This document shows, in pieces, positions 16,076 through 26,389 of a stretch of 64,000 nt of DNA. The notes beneath the pieces are model-generated. The model was not told the origin of the DNA. It saw only the letters and a list, made by a program, of their open reading frames with translations, and did not search any database. Source of the stretch: Gilvibacter sp. (lineage in GTDB: Bacteria > Bacteroidota > Bacteroidia > Flavobacteriales > Flavobacteriaceae); the NCBI RefSeq assembly GCF_013214815.1, contig NZ_JABSPU010000004.1:32519-96518 (forward strand), given 5' to 3'. Both the position numbers and the translations under genes were made by a program. The first letter of the stretch is position 1. Every line of letters starts with the position of its first letter.

Positions 16076-16201
16076 TAAGGACAAAATCCACTTTTTATTT
16101 CAATTCCGATTATTGAAAGAAATAGAAAGTTGACCTCCAATCCACGGGCCTTAGTAAAATATGCCCAACTCCATGATAAAACAGAGAAGCGCGACGAGAA
16201 A

Positions 16202-17494
16202 TTAAGAATTCATCAGCTCCTCAATCTCCTCCACCTCAATTGGAATATTGCCCATAAGATTTTGCGGAGCGCCGCTTTCTTGCACAACCACGTCGTCTTC
16301 CAAACGTACGCCAAAACCTTCTTCCGGAATGTAAATTCCTGGCTCCACGGTAAAGACCATATTCGCAGTCATAGGCTCCCAAAGGATTCCATAATCATGC
16401 GTGTCTAAGCCAATATGATGTGAGGTCCCGTGCATAAAGTACTTTTTATAGGCAGGCCAATTTGGATCTTCGTTTTGTACGTCGGCTTTGTCAATAAGGC
16501 CCAATCCTAAGAGCTCCGAAGTCATCAATTTACCAACCTCGACGTGATACTCCTTCCAGAGCGTTCCCGGTACAAGCATAGCCGTTGCCTCATCCTTAAC
16601 TCTATTCACAGCATTGTAAACCGCTTTTTGACGGTCTGTAAAACACCCGTTTACCGGAATGGTTCGGGTCATATCACTGCTGTAGTTGGCGTATTCTGCG
16701 CCTACATCCATTAAGATCAGATCGCCGTCCTTACATTGCTGATTGTTCTCAATATAGTGCAACACATTGGCGTTATTTCCACTGGCAATAATAGGGGTAT
16801 ATGCAAATCCTTTGGATCGGTTTCTGAGGAACTCGTGCATATATTCCGCCTCGATCTCATATTCCCAAACTCCAGGCTTTACAAAATCCAATACGCGACG
16901 GAATCCTTTTTCGGTGATGCTACACGCTGTTTGCATCAAGTCCAATTCAATCTGATGTTTTACCGAACGAAGGCGTTGTAAAATAGGGTTAGCCTTGGCC
17001 CAGCTGTGCGCAGGGAATTGCGCTTTGGTCTTGGCAATGAATCTGTCTTCGCGTGTCTGTGTTTCCACAGCCTGACGATAATGCTCGTTGGTGTTGAAGT
17101 AGATCATTTCTGCCTGAGTCATCAGTTCAAAGAAGATCTTGTCAAAGTCTTGTAACCAATAAACGGTCTTCACGCCTGAGGTTTCAAAAGCTTTTTCTTT
17201 AGTCAGTTTTTCGCCTTCCCAAACAGCTATATGAGCATTCGTCTCACGTAAGAACAAGACCTCTCGGTGCTTTTCTTCAACCGCATCCGGAAACAACAAC
17301 AAAATGCTTTCTTCCTGATCCACTCCACTTAAAAACAAAATATCTCTATGCTGATTGAAAGGCATGGTACTGTCCGCACTAACTGGATAGATATCATTAC
17401 TATTAAAGACCGCAATGCTTTTAGGCTTCATGGCCGCCATAAAGTTCTTACGGTTATAGATGTATAAGCTGTTGTCTATTGGATGGTATTTCAT
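16202..17494 (-). CDS. Aminopeptidase P family protein (Xaa-Pro aminopeptidase)
   Basis: Metallopeptidase that removes an N-terminal residue before proline; 430 residues from ATG 17494 (MKYHPIDNSLYIYNRKNF). An N-terminal creatinase-like domain is followed by the pita-bread domain with metal ligands in LMDVGAEYANYSSDMTRTIP (Asp, Asp), GTSHHIGLDTHD (His), TVEPGIYIPEEG (Glu) and GVRLEDDVVV (Glu). The in-frame ATG at 17524 adds ten residues with no family counterpart. No signal peptide; cytoplasmic. It stands alone, divergent from the BNR protein gene. Confidence 0.93.
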   Translation of the reverse strand: MKYHPIDNSLYIYNRKNFMAAMKPKSIAVFNSNDIYPVSADSTMPFNQHRDILFLSGVDQEESILLLFPDAVEEKHREVLFLRETNAHIAVWEGEKLTKEKAFETSGVKTVYWLQDFDKIFFELMTQAEMIYFNTNEHYRQAVETQTREDRFIAKTKAQFPAHSWAKANPILQRLRSVKHQIELDLMQTACSITEKGFRRVLDFVKPGVWEYEIEAEYMHEFLRNRSKGFAYTPIIASGNNANVLHYIENNQQCKDGDLILMDVGAEYANYSSDMTRTIPVNGCFTDRQKAVYNAVNRVKDEATAMLVPGTLWKEYHVEVGKLMTSELLGLGLIDKADVQNEDPNWPAYKKYFMHGTSHHIGLDTHDYGILWEPMTANMVFTVEPGIYIPEEGFGVRLEDDVVVQESGAPQNLMGNIPIEVEEIEELMNS

Positions 17495-17575
17495 GATCTT
17501 CAAATTGAGCCTTAAAAGTAGCAAAAACTCACCGTTTAAAAGGCTTAGGTTTGATGTTAAACTTCATTAAAAATT

Positions 17576-17606
17576 TTTGTGCTGGGAGCCCTAAGTCGTA
17601 CTTTAA
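17576..17606 (+). promoter_or_regulatory. Candidate promoter of the BNR-repeat gene
   Basis: TTTG (17576-17579), 19 bases, TACTTTAA (17599-17606). The -33 and spacing are good, but the -7 differs from TAnnTTTG in the last two bases. 27 bases to the ATG. Confidence 0.35.
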
Positions 17607-17633
17607 CCCAGTTAAACCAACCATTGTAAAAAA

Positions 17634-20477
17634 ATGCGACACTACCTTCTCGCGCTGGGAATGCTCAGTTTTAGTTTTCTAAACGCGCAAACTCCAGCTA
17701 CTTCTGCTGCTCAAGTAGAAGCCGGTATCCAAGCCAAAGCTCAACTTACAGAATCATCAATTGTCAAAAATTTACCCTTTACCAACATTGGCCCAACGGT
17801 CATGAGTGGGCGTGTGGTGGACTTAGCCGTTAACCCAGATGATCCCACGGAATTTTATGTGGGCTATGCTAGTGGAGGCGTTTGGTACACCAACAACAAC
17901 GGAATTTCATTTACACCAGTGCTTGACAGCAGCCCTACTCAGAATGTAGGAGATATTGCGGTAGACTGGAAAAACGGTACTCTTTGGGTAGGAACTGGAG
18001 AGGTGAATGCCTCACGCTCTTCTTATGCCGGTATTGGTTTACTCCGATCTGATGATATGGGAGAAACTTGGACTAATGTAGGTTTGAAAGATTCGCACCA
18101 CATCAGTAGAATCTTGATCAATCCGAACAATCCAGATGAGGTTGTGGTTGGCGTAGCAGGTCACTTGTATTCTACAAACGCGGAGCGCGGTGTTTTCAAA
18201 ACCATGAACGGTGGGAAAACATGGAACAAGGTGCTTTTTGTCAATGACCAGACGGGTATTATTGACGTAGCAGTTGATCCAAACAACTTCAACAATATGT
18301 ATGCTTCTTCTTGGGACAAGGACCGTAAGGCTTGGAATTTTAGAGGTAGCGGATCAGGAAGTGCGATTTACAAATCTACAGATGCAGGGAATACCTGGAC
18401 CAAAGTAAGTGTGCCCAACAGTGGTTTCCCAACCGGAGAAGGTGTGGGTAGAATCGGTTTGTCTGTGGTGGATGGAAACACGGTTTACGCCATTCACGAT
18501 AACCAAGGGCGCAGACCAGATACTGGAGGTAGACGTCCACGTGCAGGTTTGACCAAAAATGACTTTAAGAGCATGCAAAAAACGGCCTTCTTACAACTAG
18601 ACGATAGCAAGCTCAACGGTTTCTTAAGAGAGAATCGCTTCCCGCAACAATATCAAGCGAGCAATGTAAAGCAAATGGTTCGTGCTGGAAGTTTAGAGCC
18701 TCAAGACCTCGCTTTGTATTTAGAAGATGCCAACAGTCTTTTATTTGACACGCCAGTAATTGGTGCTGAGGTGTATAAAAGTACCAACGGCGGAAAGACT
18801 TGGAAGAAGACGCATGATGGGTATTTAGAGGACTTGTATTATTCCTACGGTTATTACTTCGGAATGATTCATGCAGATCCGAGCAATTCAGATAATATCT
18901 ACATCTACGGCGTGCCGATCCTAAATTCTAAGGACGGTGGAAAGACTTTTAAATCTATCGTGGGAGACAATGTGCACTCAGATCACCACGCACTTTGGAT
19001 CAATCCAAATATGCCAGGACACTTGATCAACGGTAACGATGGAGGGGTGAACATCACTTACGACGACGGTAAAACTTGGATGAAGAACAACACGCCTTCT
19101 GTAGGTCAGTTCTATGCCATTCAAGTGGATAATGAAACACCCTACAATGTCTACGGAGGTCTGCAGGACAACGGAGTTTGGAAAGGATCCAGCAACAATA
19201 CCGAATCCACGCGTTGGCATTCTAGCGGAGATTACGGCTATGAGATGATCATGGGCGGTGACGGGATGCAGATCCAGGTAGACAATCGCAATACGGATAT
19301 AGTTTACACTGGATTCCAGTTTGGTAACTATTTTAGACTCAACCTCGAGACGGGAGATCAAAAGCGTCTCTCTGTAAGACATAAATTGGGCGAGCGTCCG
19401 TATCGATTCAACTGGCAAACGCCAATTTTACTTTCTCCGCACAATCAAGATATTTTGTATTTAGGTGGAAACAAACTGATGCGTTCCATGAATCAAGGCG
19501 ACGATTTTGAGGCCATTTCTGGTGACTTGACCACTGGTGGAAAGAAAGGAAATGTCGCTTACGGAACCTTGACCACAATTAGCGAGTCTACCTTCCAATT
19601 TGGGATGATCTATACCGGCAGTGATGATGGGCTGATCCATTTGACGCGCGACGGTGGTGCTTCTTGGTCAAATATTTCTTCTGGTTTGCCGAACGATCTT
19701 TGGGTTTCTCGTGTAGAGGCGTCCAAGCATAAAAAGGCCCGCGTTTACGCTTCATTGAACGGATACCGTTGGGACGATTTTACCGCTTATGTGTATATGA
19801 GTGATGATTTTGGGGCAACTTGGAAGAACATTAGCAGCAATTTACCTGCATCTGCGGTAAACGTGATCAAAGAAGACCCTACAAACATGAACGTATTGTA
19901 CGTAGGTACAGACAACGGAGCTTATGTTTCTATGGATCGCGGAGAAAGCTGGCATCCGTTTAGCGAGGGCTTGCCAAACGTAGCGGTACATGATCTGATC
20001 ATTCATCCAGAGGCTTCCGAACTTATCCTGGGAACACACGGCCGTTCCATTTACAAGGCAGACATCTCAATGCTTCAAGCGATGAATGCCGATGTGATGA
20101 ATAGTGTTGTTGTAAAGGCGATGGAGCCAGTGAATCATTCCAGAAGATGGGGTGCTTCCTTTGGACAATGGTATGACGCCTTTGAGCCAAAGGTGTCATT
20201 AGAGTTCTACAGCCCGGCTTCTGGCAAGGCTACGGTAACTATTACCAACGCCAGTGGTGTCGAGGTTCAAAGCATGCAACTCGATGCCGACAAAGGCTTC
20301 AATGCGGTGGCTTATGATCTGGCAATGAGCAGCAAAGCGCAAAAGGCAATGAGCAAAGACAAATCCGCAGGAATCTATCCAGGACAAAACGGAAAATACT
20401 ATCTACCAAAAGGCGATTACAAAGTGACTGTAGCTGTCGGGGGAAGCTCCGCCAGTTCAGGCTTAAGCATCAAATAG
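17634..20477 (+). CDS. Secreted BNR/Asp-box repeat protein (VPS10/sortilin-like)
   Basis: A 947-residue exported protein (MRHYLLALGMLSFSFLNAQ) made largely of BNR/Asp-box beta-propeller repeats: SDDMGETWTNVG, KTMNGGKTWNKV, KSTDAGNTWTKV, KSTNGGKTWKKT, NSKDGGKTFKSI, TYDDGKTWMKN, SDDFGATWKNIS and SMDRGESWHPFS. This fits the VPS10/sortilin-like or glycosyl-hydrolase-labelled propeller proteins found across Bacteroidota; it is not evidence for sialidase activity. The last ~110 residues contain an Ig-like strand pattern (KVSLEFYSPASGKATVTITN) and no T9SS domain or lipobox. Likely periplasmic or released. Function unknown; a large 15-bp-stem hairpin follows it. Confidence 0.87.
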   Translation: MRHYLLALGMLSFSFLNAQTPATSAAQVEAGIQAKAQLTESSIVKNLPFTNIGPTVMSGRVVDLAVNPDDPTEFYVGYASGGVWYTNNNGISFTPVLDSSPTQNVGDIAVDWKNGTLWVGTGEVNASRSSYAGIGLLRSDDMGETWTNVGLKDSHHISRILINPNNPDEVVVGVAGHLYSTNAERGVFKTMNGGKTWNKVLFVNDQTGIIDVAVDPNNFNNMYASSWDKDRKAWNFRGSGSGSAIYKSTDAGNTWTKVSVPNSGFPTGEGVGRIGLSVVDGNTVYAIHDNQGRRPDTGGRRPRAGLTKNDFKSMQKTAFLQLDDSKLNGFLRENRFPQQYQASNVKQMVRAGSLEPQDLALYLEDANSLLFDTPVIGAEVYKSTNGGKTWKKTHDGYLEDLYYSYGYYFGMIHADPSNSDNIYIYGVPILNSKDGGKTFKSIVGDNVHSDHHALWINPNMPGHLINGNDGGVNITYDDGKTWMKNNTPSVGQFYAIQVDNETPYNVYGGLQDNGVWKGSSNNTESTRWHSSGDYGYEMIMGGDGMQIQVDNRNTDIVYTGFQFGNYFRLNLETGDQKRLSVRHKLGERPYRFNWQTPILLSPHNQDILYLGGNKLMRSMNQGDDFEAISGDLTTGGKKGNVAYGTLTTISESTFQFGMIYTGSDDGLIHLTRDGGASWSNISSGLPNDLWVSRVEASKHKKARVYASLNGYRWDDFTAYVYMSDDFGATWKNISSNLPASAVNVIKEDPTNMNVLYVGTDNGAYVSMDRGESWHPFSEGLPNVAVHDLIIHPEASELILGTHGRSIYKADISMLQAMNADVMNSVVVKAMEPVNHSRRWGASFGQWYDAFEPKVSLEFYSPASGKATVTITNASGVEVQSMQLDADKGFNAVAYDLAMSSKAQKAMSKDKSAGIYPGQNGKYYLPKGDYKVTVAVGGSSASSGLSIK

Positions 20478-20504
20478 ATAGCGTATTTATAATAAATCTA
20501 AATA

Positions 20505-20546
20505 ACAAGGGAATCAAACTTTAATTCTTGGGTTTGATTCCCTTGT
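20505..20546 (+). terminator. 15-bp inverted repeat between the BNR gene and sdhC
   Basis: ACAAGGGAATCAAAC (20505-20519), 12-base loop, GTTTGATTCCCTTGT (20532-20546): a perfect 15-bp stem that begins 27 bases after the BNR gene stop. No T-tract follows; instead the right arm runs into the sdhC promoter spacer and ends five bases before its -7 box. It may terminate the upstream transcript, act as an operator, or both. Confidence 0.6.
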
Positions 20547-20558
20547 GTCGTAAATTTG
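20528..20558 (+). promoter_or_regulatory. sdhCAB promoter
   Basis: -7 box TAAATTTG (20551-20558), perfect TAnnTTTG, with TTG at 20528-20530 as -33 and a 20-base spacer. 26 bases to the sdhC ATG. The spacer is filled by the right arm of the inverted repeat. Confidence 0.65.
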
Positions 20559-20584
20559 TACCACTAAAAAGTAATCGCAATCCT

Positions 20585-21250
20585 ATGGGAATTTTATCCT
20601 CTTCAATTGCCCGTAAAGTCGCTATGGCGCTTTCGGGATTGTTTCTTGTAGTTTTCTTGACCCAACACTGTGTGATCAATTTGACCTCAGTACTCGATCC
20701 AGATACCTTTAACAGCTGGTCTCATTTTATGGGAACCAACGGTTTGGTGCAATTTGCTTTGCAGCCTGTTTTGATCTTTGGGGTGGTTTTTCACTTTGTG
20801 ATGGGATTTGCTCTCGAGCTGAAAAACAGAAGTGCAAGAGCGCATAAATACGCCATGTATAAAGGCAGTGCCAATGCCTCATGGGCGTCTAGAAATATGA
20901 TCATTTCTGGAATTGTAGTTTTGGCTTTCTTAGGACTTCACTTTTACGATTTCTGGGTTCCAGAAATTGTACACAAGTATATCGAAACACATCCGGAGGA
21001 TCCAACACGTTATTACGCAGAAACAGTTCACAAGTTTGAAAGTCCAGTTCGTGTAGGGCTGTATGTGCTGGCTTTTGCTTTGTTAGCCGTACACCTTTGG
21101 CACGGATTTTCTTCCAGTTTCCAATCAGTTGGATTCAACAACAAATACTCCAAAGCGCTTAAAGGCTTTACCAAAGCTTTCGCTGTTGTGATCCCATTGT
21201 TGTTTGCTGTGATTGCGCTTTACCACCACTTTAATCAAATTCCACATTAA
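20585..21250 (+). CDS. sdhC: Succinate dehydrogenase cytochrome b subunit SdhC
   Basis: Membrane-anchor, heme-binding subunit of succinate:menaquinone oxidoreductase (complex II). The start ATG at 20585 gives [20 protein letters not shown] and 221 residues; an in-frame upstream ATG at 20528 lies in the promoter. Five hydrophobic segments are visible, with His in [25 protein letters not shown] [17 protein letters not shown] and IALYHHF, consistent with the single-polypeptide, di-heme type B anchor of Bacteroidota. No sdhD is present or needed. First gene of sdhCAB, 11 bases before sdhA. Confidence 0.93.
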   Translation: MGILSSSIARKVAMALSGLFLVVFLTQHCVINLTSVLDPDTFNSWSHFMGTNGLVQFALQPVLIFGVVFHFVMGFALELKNRSARAHKYAMYKGSANASWASRNMIISGIVVLAFLGLHFYDFWVPEIVHKYIETHPEDPTRYYAETVHKFESPVRVGLYVLAFALLAVHLWHGFSSSFQSVGFNNKYSKALKGFTKAFAVVIPLLFAVIALYHHFNQIPH

Positions 21251-21261
21251 TACTATCGCAT

Positions 21262-23265
21262 ATGTCAGTTCTAAATTCAAATGCACCTGCAGGACCACTA
21301 GCCGATAAGTGGACGAAACATAAAAACGACATTGACCTGGTAAATCCAGCCAACAAGCGCAATATTGACGTAATTGTTGTGGGTACTGGTTTGGCCGGTG
21401 GATCTGCCGCCGCGACCTTGGCAGAGCTCGGTTACAATGTAAAGACCTTCTGCTATCAAGATTCACCAAGACGTGCGCACTCTATTGCTGCGCAAGGGGG
21501 AATCAATGCAGCAAAGAATTATCAAGGTGATGGGGATTCCACCTACCGCCTTTTTTACGATACCATCAAAGGAGGAGATTACCGCTCTCGAGAAGCTAAC
21601 GTTTACCGTTTGGCTGAGGTTTCCAGTAACATCATTGACCAATGTGTTGCCCAAGGAGTTCCTTTTGCTCGTGAATACGGAGGTCTTCTAGACAACCGCT
21701 CTTTTGGAGGGGTATTGGTATCGAGGACCTTTTACGCAAAAGGACAAACCGGACAGCAGTTGTTGCTTGGAGCCTATTCAGCGATGAACCGTCAAATTAA
21801 TCGCGGAAAGATCAAGGCGTTTAACCGTCACGAGATGCTAGACCTAGTTATCGTTGGCGGAAAGGCGCGTGGTATCATTGCTAGAAACTTAGTAACTGGT
21901 GAATTAGAGCGTCACTCTGCGCACGCTGTTGTGATCGCCACAGGAGGATACGGAAACGTATTCTACTTATCCACCAACGCAATGGGAAGTAACGTGACTG
22001 CTTCTTGGAAGATCCACAGACGCGGAGCTTATTTTGCAAATCCATGCTTTACGCAGATTCACCCAACCTGTATTCCAGTGTCTGGAGACCATCAGTCTAA
22101 ATTGACTTTGATGTCTGAGTCTTTGAGAAACGATGGACGTATTTGGGTGCCTGCTAAAAAAGAAGACGCTGAGGCTATCCGCGCAGGAAAGCTCAAGCCA
22201 ACAGAATTAAAAGAAGAAGATCGCGATTACTACCTAGAACGCAGATATCCTTCATTCGGTAACCTAGTACCTCGTGACGTTGCTTCGCGTGCAGCTAAGG
22301 AGCGTTGTGATGCTGGATTCGGAGTGAACAAAACAGGAGAGGCTGTTTATTTGGACTTTGCCGCCGCTATTGAGCGTTATGGAAAAGAGCAAGCAGCTAT
22401 CCAAGGAAATCACAATCCGACCAAAGAAGAATGGCTGGCTCTTGGAGAAAAGGTGATTGAAACTAAATACGGAAACCTCTTCCAGATGTATGAAAAGATC
22501 GTGGATGAGAACCCATATAAAACCCCAATGATGATCTATCCTGCGGTACACTATACCATGGGTGGAATTTGGGTTGACTATAACTTGCAAACCACAATTC
22601 CTGGTTGTTATGCCGCTGGAGAAGCTAACTTCTCAGATCACGGTGCCAACCGTTTAGGAGCTTCTGCTTTGATGCAAGGTTTGGCAGACGGTTACTTTGT
22701 GTTGCCGTATACTATTGGAGATTATCTGGCTGATGATATCCGTACAGGACCGATCAGTACAGAGACTCCTGAGTTTGAAGAAGCGGAGAACAACGTGAGA
22801 ACAACCCTAGAGAAGTTGGTCAATAACAACGGAACCAAATCTGTGGATTATTTCCACAAACGTCTTGGGAAGATCATGTGGAACGAGGTAGGAATGTCTC
22901 GAAACGCTGAAGGACTTAAAAAGGCCATGGCCGATATCAAAGCCCTACGCGAAGAGTTCTGGAAGGAAGTTCGTGTACCGGGAGAGATGGACAGTATGAA
23001 TCCGGAGTTAGAAAAAGCCATGCGTGTTGCAGACTTTTTAGAGCTCGGAGAGTTGTTCGCAAAAGACGCTTTAGATCGTAACGAATCTTGTGGAGGTCAC
23101 TTTAGAGAGGAATATCAAACTGAAGAAGGTGAAGCACTCAGAGACGATGAAAATTATATGTACGTAGCAGCTTGGGAGTATAAAGGCGAACCTGCAGACG
23201 CAGTGCTGCACAAAGAGTCGCTTGACTACGATAATATAGAAGTAAAAACCAGAAGTTATAAATAA
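21262..23265 (+). CDS. sdhA: Succinate dehydrogenase flavoprotein subunit SdhA
   Basis: Catalytic FAD subunit of complex II; it oxidises succinate to fumarate on the cytoplasmic face. 667 residues, as usual for the type B enzymes. Motifs: FAD-binding [20 protein letters not shown], the FAD-His attachment block [24 protein letters not shown], the active-site HPTCIPVSG segment, and late [40 protein letters not shown] (shown in parts: [30 protein letters not shown]). It is six bases before sdhB. Confidence 0.97.
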   Translation: MSVLNSNAPAGPLADKWTKHKNDIDLVNPANKRNIDVIVVGTGLAGGSAAATLAELGYNVKTFCYQDSPRRAHSIAAQGGINAAKNYQGDGDSTYRLFYDTIKGGDYRSREANVYRLAEVSSNIIDQCVAQGVPFAREYGGLLDNRSFGGVLVSRTFYAKGQTGQQLLLGAYSAMNRQINRGKIKAFNRHEMLDLVIVGGKARGIIARNLVTGELERHSAHAVVIATGGYGNVFYLSTNAMGSNVTASWKIHRRGAYFANPCFTQIHPTCIPVSGDHQSKLTLMSESLRNDGRIWVPAKKEDAEAIRAGKLKPTELKEEDRDYYLERRYPSFGNLVPRDVASRAAKERCDAGFGVNKTGEAVYLDFAAAIERYGKEQAAIQGNHNPTKEEWLALGEKVIETKYGNLFQMYEKIVDENPYKTPMMIYPAVHYTMGGIWVDYNLQTTIPGCYAAGEANFSDHGANRLGASALMQGLADGYFVLPYTIGDYLADDIRTGPISTETPEFEEAENNVRTTLEKLVNNNGTKSVDYFHKRLGKIMWNEVGMSRNAEGLKKAMADIKALREEFWKEVRVPGEMDSMNPELEKAMRVADFLELGELFAKDALDRNESCGGHFREEYQTEEGEALRDDENYMYVAAWEYKGEPADAVLHKESLDYDNIEVKTRSYK

Positions 23266-23271
23266 ACCGTT

Positions 23272-24018
23272 ATGAACTTAACACTTAAAATCTGGAGACA
23301 AAAAGATGCCCAGTCCAAGGGTTCTATGCAAACCTATTCCATTTCTGGAGTTGAAGGCGATATGTCTTTCTTGGAAATGCTGGACGTACTCAATACAGAA
23401 CTTATAGATAAAGGTGAAGAGCCAGTAGTATTTGATCACGACTGTCGTGAAGGTATCTGTGGATCTTGTTCACTGATGATCAACGGGGAGCCACATGGGC
23501 CGGACCGATTGGTGACTACTTGCCAGTTGCACATGCGCAAATTCAACGACGGTGATACTATTGTTATTGAACCGTTCCGCGCAAAAGCATTCCCGGTGAT
23601 CAAAGACCTTATGGTAGATCGCTCTGCTTTTGATCGCATTCAGCACGCTGGAGGATATATTTCTGTAAACACTTCAGGAAACACTATTGACGCTAACGCT
23701 ATTCCAGTTGAGAAGGTCGATGCGGATGCTTCCTTTATGGCAGCTGCTTGTATTGGTTGCGGAGCATGTGTTGCGGCATGTAAGAACGCCAGTGCCATGC
23801 TATTTACTTCTGCCAAGGTGAGTCAGTTTGCTCTTCTGCCTCAAGGAAAAGTAGAGGCTACACGTCGTGTTTTGAACATGGTGGAGCAAATGGATAAAGA
23901 AGGTTTTGGTAACTGTACCAATACCGGAGCATGCGAGGTGGAATGTCCTAAAGGAATTTCTCTAGAGAACATTGCCCGTATGAATCGCGAATACCTTGCT
24001 GCCAGCGTTAAAGGATAA
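23272..24018 (+). CDS. sdhB: Succinate dehydrogenase iron-sulfur subunit SdhB
   Basis: Electron-transfer subunit of complex II, 248 residues. [2Fe-2S] cysteines lie in [19 protein letters not shown] with a further Cys in LVTTCQLHM; the [4Fe-4S]/[3Fe-4S] set is in [15 protein letters not shown] and [16 protein letters not shown]. Last gene of sdhCAB; it ends two bases before the end of the convergent hybrid kinase gene, leaving no room for a separate terminator. Confidence 0.97.
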   Translation: MNLTLKIWRQKDAQSKGSMQTYSISGVEGDMSFLEMLDVLNTELIDKGEEPVVFDHDCREGICGSCSLMINGEPHGPDRLVTTCQLHMRKFNDGDTIVIEPFRAKAFPVIKDLMVDRSAFDRIQHAGGYISVNTSGNTIDANAIPVEKVDADASFMAAACIGCGACVAACKNASAMLFTSAKVSQFALLPQGKVEATRRVLNMVEQMDKEGFGNCTNTGACEVECPKGISLENIARMNREYLAASVKG

Positions 24019-24020
24019 AT

Positions 24021-26285
24021 TTACATGGCGCGTAAATGCTGGTTGTCTGAACCGGTATTTTGAATGCGCTGTAAAAAGATATTTTTGAGGATGGTCTGTT
24101 TGAACTTGGTGATGTCATAAGGCTTCACGATGATATCATTCATACCAGCCTCAAAGATTGTAAATCGCACCTCTTCAATTTCCACAGCAGTCAAGGCCAA
24201 AATAGGAATGTTCTTATTGAACAAACGAATCTCCTTAGTAGCCTGAATCCCATCTTTTACCGGCATATTGATGTCCATCAGGATCAAGTCAAAAGAATGC
24301 GTTTTTGCCAGGTCAACAGCTTGTTGTCCGTTTTCTGCAATCACGCAATTAACCTGATGCTTTTCTAAGATCTTTTGGGTAACCTTTTGGTTGATTCGAT
24401 TGTCTTCTACTACCAATATTGACTTCCCGATAAGGTTTTTGGTATCGATCATGGCTGTGGACTGTTCCTCAGGAGCTTCATTTACTACCTCAAAACCTAA
24501 GGAGAAACTAAAGGTTGATCCTTTGCCGGCTTCACTTTCTAAAGTGATAGTCGCATTGGACTTGTCTAGAAGCTTTTTCACAATCGGAAGACCCAATCCG
24601 GTTCCCTGATAATTGTAATTGTCTTCTTGTCCAATCTGTAAGAACTCATCAAAAATGTCGGCTTGTTTGTCTTTGGCGATCCCGAGACCGGTATCAATAA
24701 CACTAAAGCGTACTTTCACTGCTTCACCAGACAGTGATTCTTTAATGACCTTAACAGTAATGGTTCCGTTCTCTGTGAATTTACAGGCGTTACTGATCAA
24801 GTTCATCAACACTTGAGCTACTTGCATGGCGTTTCCGCGGACCGTAGTAGGGAGTTCGTGATCTACTTCCAGTCGGAAGGTGTTATTGTTTTGAATCAAC
24901 AAATACTCAAACGAGCCCGAAATAGTTGTGATGAGCTCACGAAGTTTAAAGACCGAGTGATCGTCTTCATCTTGACTTTTAGAGTCGAGTTTATTGATCT
25001 GGAGTACATCGTTGATCAGCGCCAATAGATAATCGGCAGAGAATTTAAGCAAGCTTAAATCTTTTTTGTGTTTGCTCAAAGATTTGTCTTCCATTAAAAG
25101 CGTGCTCAGACCAATCACTCCATAAAGTGGCGTACGCAGTTCATGACTTACTGTTGAGAAGAATTTGGTCTTGGCTTTGCTCATGCGCTCGGATTCCTCC
25201 TTAGCTTCCTTGTACTCAAGATTCTTGAGTTTTAATTCTTGAACGAGTTTCTTTCTGTTGCGATATGCCATATACAGCAAGATCATTGACAATAAGAAGA
25301 ATACGGAAAGCGTCAGTAGATAATTGTTCCAACGGCTTTTATCTTTCAAGTTCTGGGCTTGCAGATCTTGTTCTTTTTGAGCCGCGGCCATATCCTTTTT
25401 ATATTCATCTACCTGGAATTTTGCCGCCATCATTTCAGTCTCCGTAGAGGCGATATCATCTAAATTTTGTTTCAGGTAATTGGTGTACTGCTCTTGCATT
25501 TCAAAAGCTTCTTTGTACTTCTCTTGAGCAAAGAGGCTTTCGCTATATCCAAAGTAAGCAGATTCTAATTCTATAGGAAGATCGGCAGCCGTGGATTCTT
25601 CTATAACCTTTTTAAAATAAATATCAGCGCTTTCGTAATCTTCTTTGACCAAATAATAGCTTGCTGTTAATCCGTCGAGCCCAATACCGAAAGATTCATG
25701 ATCGTGATGCTTATGTAGTGCTTTTGATTTAACAATGTGCAAATAGGCTGTTTGGTATTTTTTAAGATCCATCGCAGTTAAGGCAGCATTGTAATGTGCT
25801 TTAGCCAAACGCAACGAATCTTTGATAAGCGTAAAACCATCTATGGCTTTTTTGTGAAAGTCCATAGCCAATTTGTAGTTGACATTTACAGTGGAATACA
25901 TATTGGCCAAATCCATATACGAAAGGGCAACAGCCGTATCGTTCTTGGCCTCCATGGCATATTTTTGAGACTTGAGAAAGCTTTCTTTGGCGTTGACAGT
26001 ATCGGTAATCACCAGATAATCATAGGCGAGATTGCGATAAGCCAGATGTAAAAGCTCTGGTTTTTTCAAGTAGTTCGCAGCTGCCAATAAGGATATATTG
26101 AGCTTTAAAGACTCCTTGTATTGTCCGTTAAAATAATAGAGATCAGAAGTATCAATCAACGCGCGAAACTCCCTTTCTGAAAGGTGTTTCTTTCCATCTG
26201 TCAAATTCTGAGCAGTAGCCTGAGTGAGGCAAAAAAGCAGAACAAAAGACGCGAAGTAGCGTAATACGGGGTACCACTTAAGCAT
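24021..26285 (-). CDS. TPR-containing hybrid sensor histidine kinase/response regulator
   Basis: A 754-residue membrane sensor. Layout: signal peptide 1-26, TPR-like helical repeats ~40-300 predicted to lie outside the cytoplasmic membrane, a coiled coil, one membrane segment ~322-341, a dimerisation/phosphoacceptor domain with His381 (FSTVSHELRTPLYG), an ATPase domain with N box NLISNACKFTENG, DTGLGIA and GTGLGLPIV, and a C-terminal receiver domain with phospho-acceptor Asp671 (LILMDINMPVKDG) and Lys721 (IIVKPYD). All catalytic residues are present. There is no output domain, so a separate partner is needed. It is convergent with sdhB; its signal and targets are not visible from the context. 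Confidence 0.93.
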   Translation of the reverse strand: MLKWYPVLRYFASFVLLFCLTQATAQNLTDGKKHLSEREFRALIDTSDLYYFNGQYKESLKLNISLLAAANYLKKPELLHLAYRNLAYDYLVITDTVNAKESFLKSQKYAMEAKNDTAVALSYMDLANMYSTVNVNYKLAMDFHKKAIDGFTLIKDSLRLAKAHYNAALTAMDLKKYQTAYLHIVKSKALHKHHDHESFGIGLDGLTASYYLVKEDYESADIYFKKVIEESTAADLPIELESAYFGYSESLFAQEKYKEAFEMQEQYTNYLKQNLDDIASTETEMMAAKFQVDEYKKDMAAAQKEQDLQAQNLKDKSRWNNYLLTLSVFFLLSMILLYMAYRNRKKLVQELKLKNLEYKEAKEESERMSKAKTKFFSTVSHELRTPLYGVIGLSTLLMEDKSLSKHKKDLSLLKFSADYLLALINDVLQINKLDSKSQDEDDHSVFKLRELITTISGSFEYLLIQNNNTFRLEVDHELPTTVRGNAMQVAQVLMNLISNACKFTENGTITVKVIKESLSGEAVKVRFSVIDTGLGIAKDKQADIFDEFLQIGQEDNYNYQGTGLGLPIVKKLLDKSNATITLESEAGKGSTFSFSLGFEVVNEAPEEQSTAMIDTKNLIGKSILVVEDNRINQKVTQKILEKHQVNCVIAENGQQAVDLAKTHSFDLILMDINMPVKDGIQATKEIRLFNKNIPILALTAVEIEEVRFTIFEAGMNDIIVKPYDITKFKQTILKNIFLQRIQNTGSDNQHLRAM

Positions 26286-26353
26286 AGGTTTTCGATAAAT
26301 TTGGGCATATCAAATATAGTAAAAACATTGTAAAAACCTAATAGTCAGCCTTT

Positions 26354-26384
26354 TTTGAGGCCTCTTGGAATTGTTTTATCTTTA
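26354..26384 (+). promoter_or_regulatory. Promoter of the aminotransferase gene
   Basis: TTTG (26354-26357), 19 bases, TATCTTTA (26377-26384), one mismatch from TAnnTTTG. Only five bases separate the -7 box from the ATG, so the mRNA would have almost no leader. Confidence 0.5.
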
Positions 26385-26389
26385 TATTG

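Noticed and set aside
17634..20477. Sialidase or other glycosidase, because of BNR/Asp boxes
   Set aside because: Asp boxes are structural; no catalytic residues of sialidases could be placed, and the layout fits VPS10/sortilin-like propellers.
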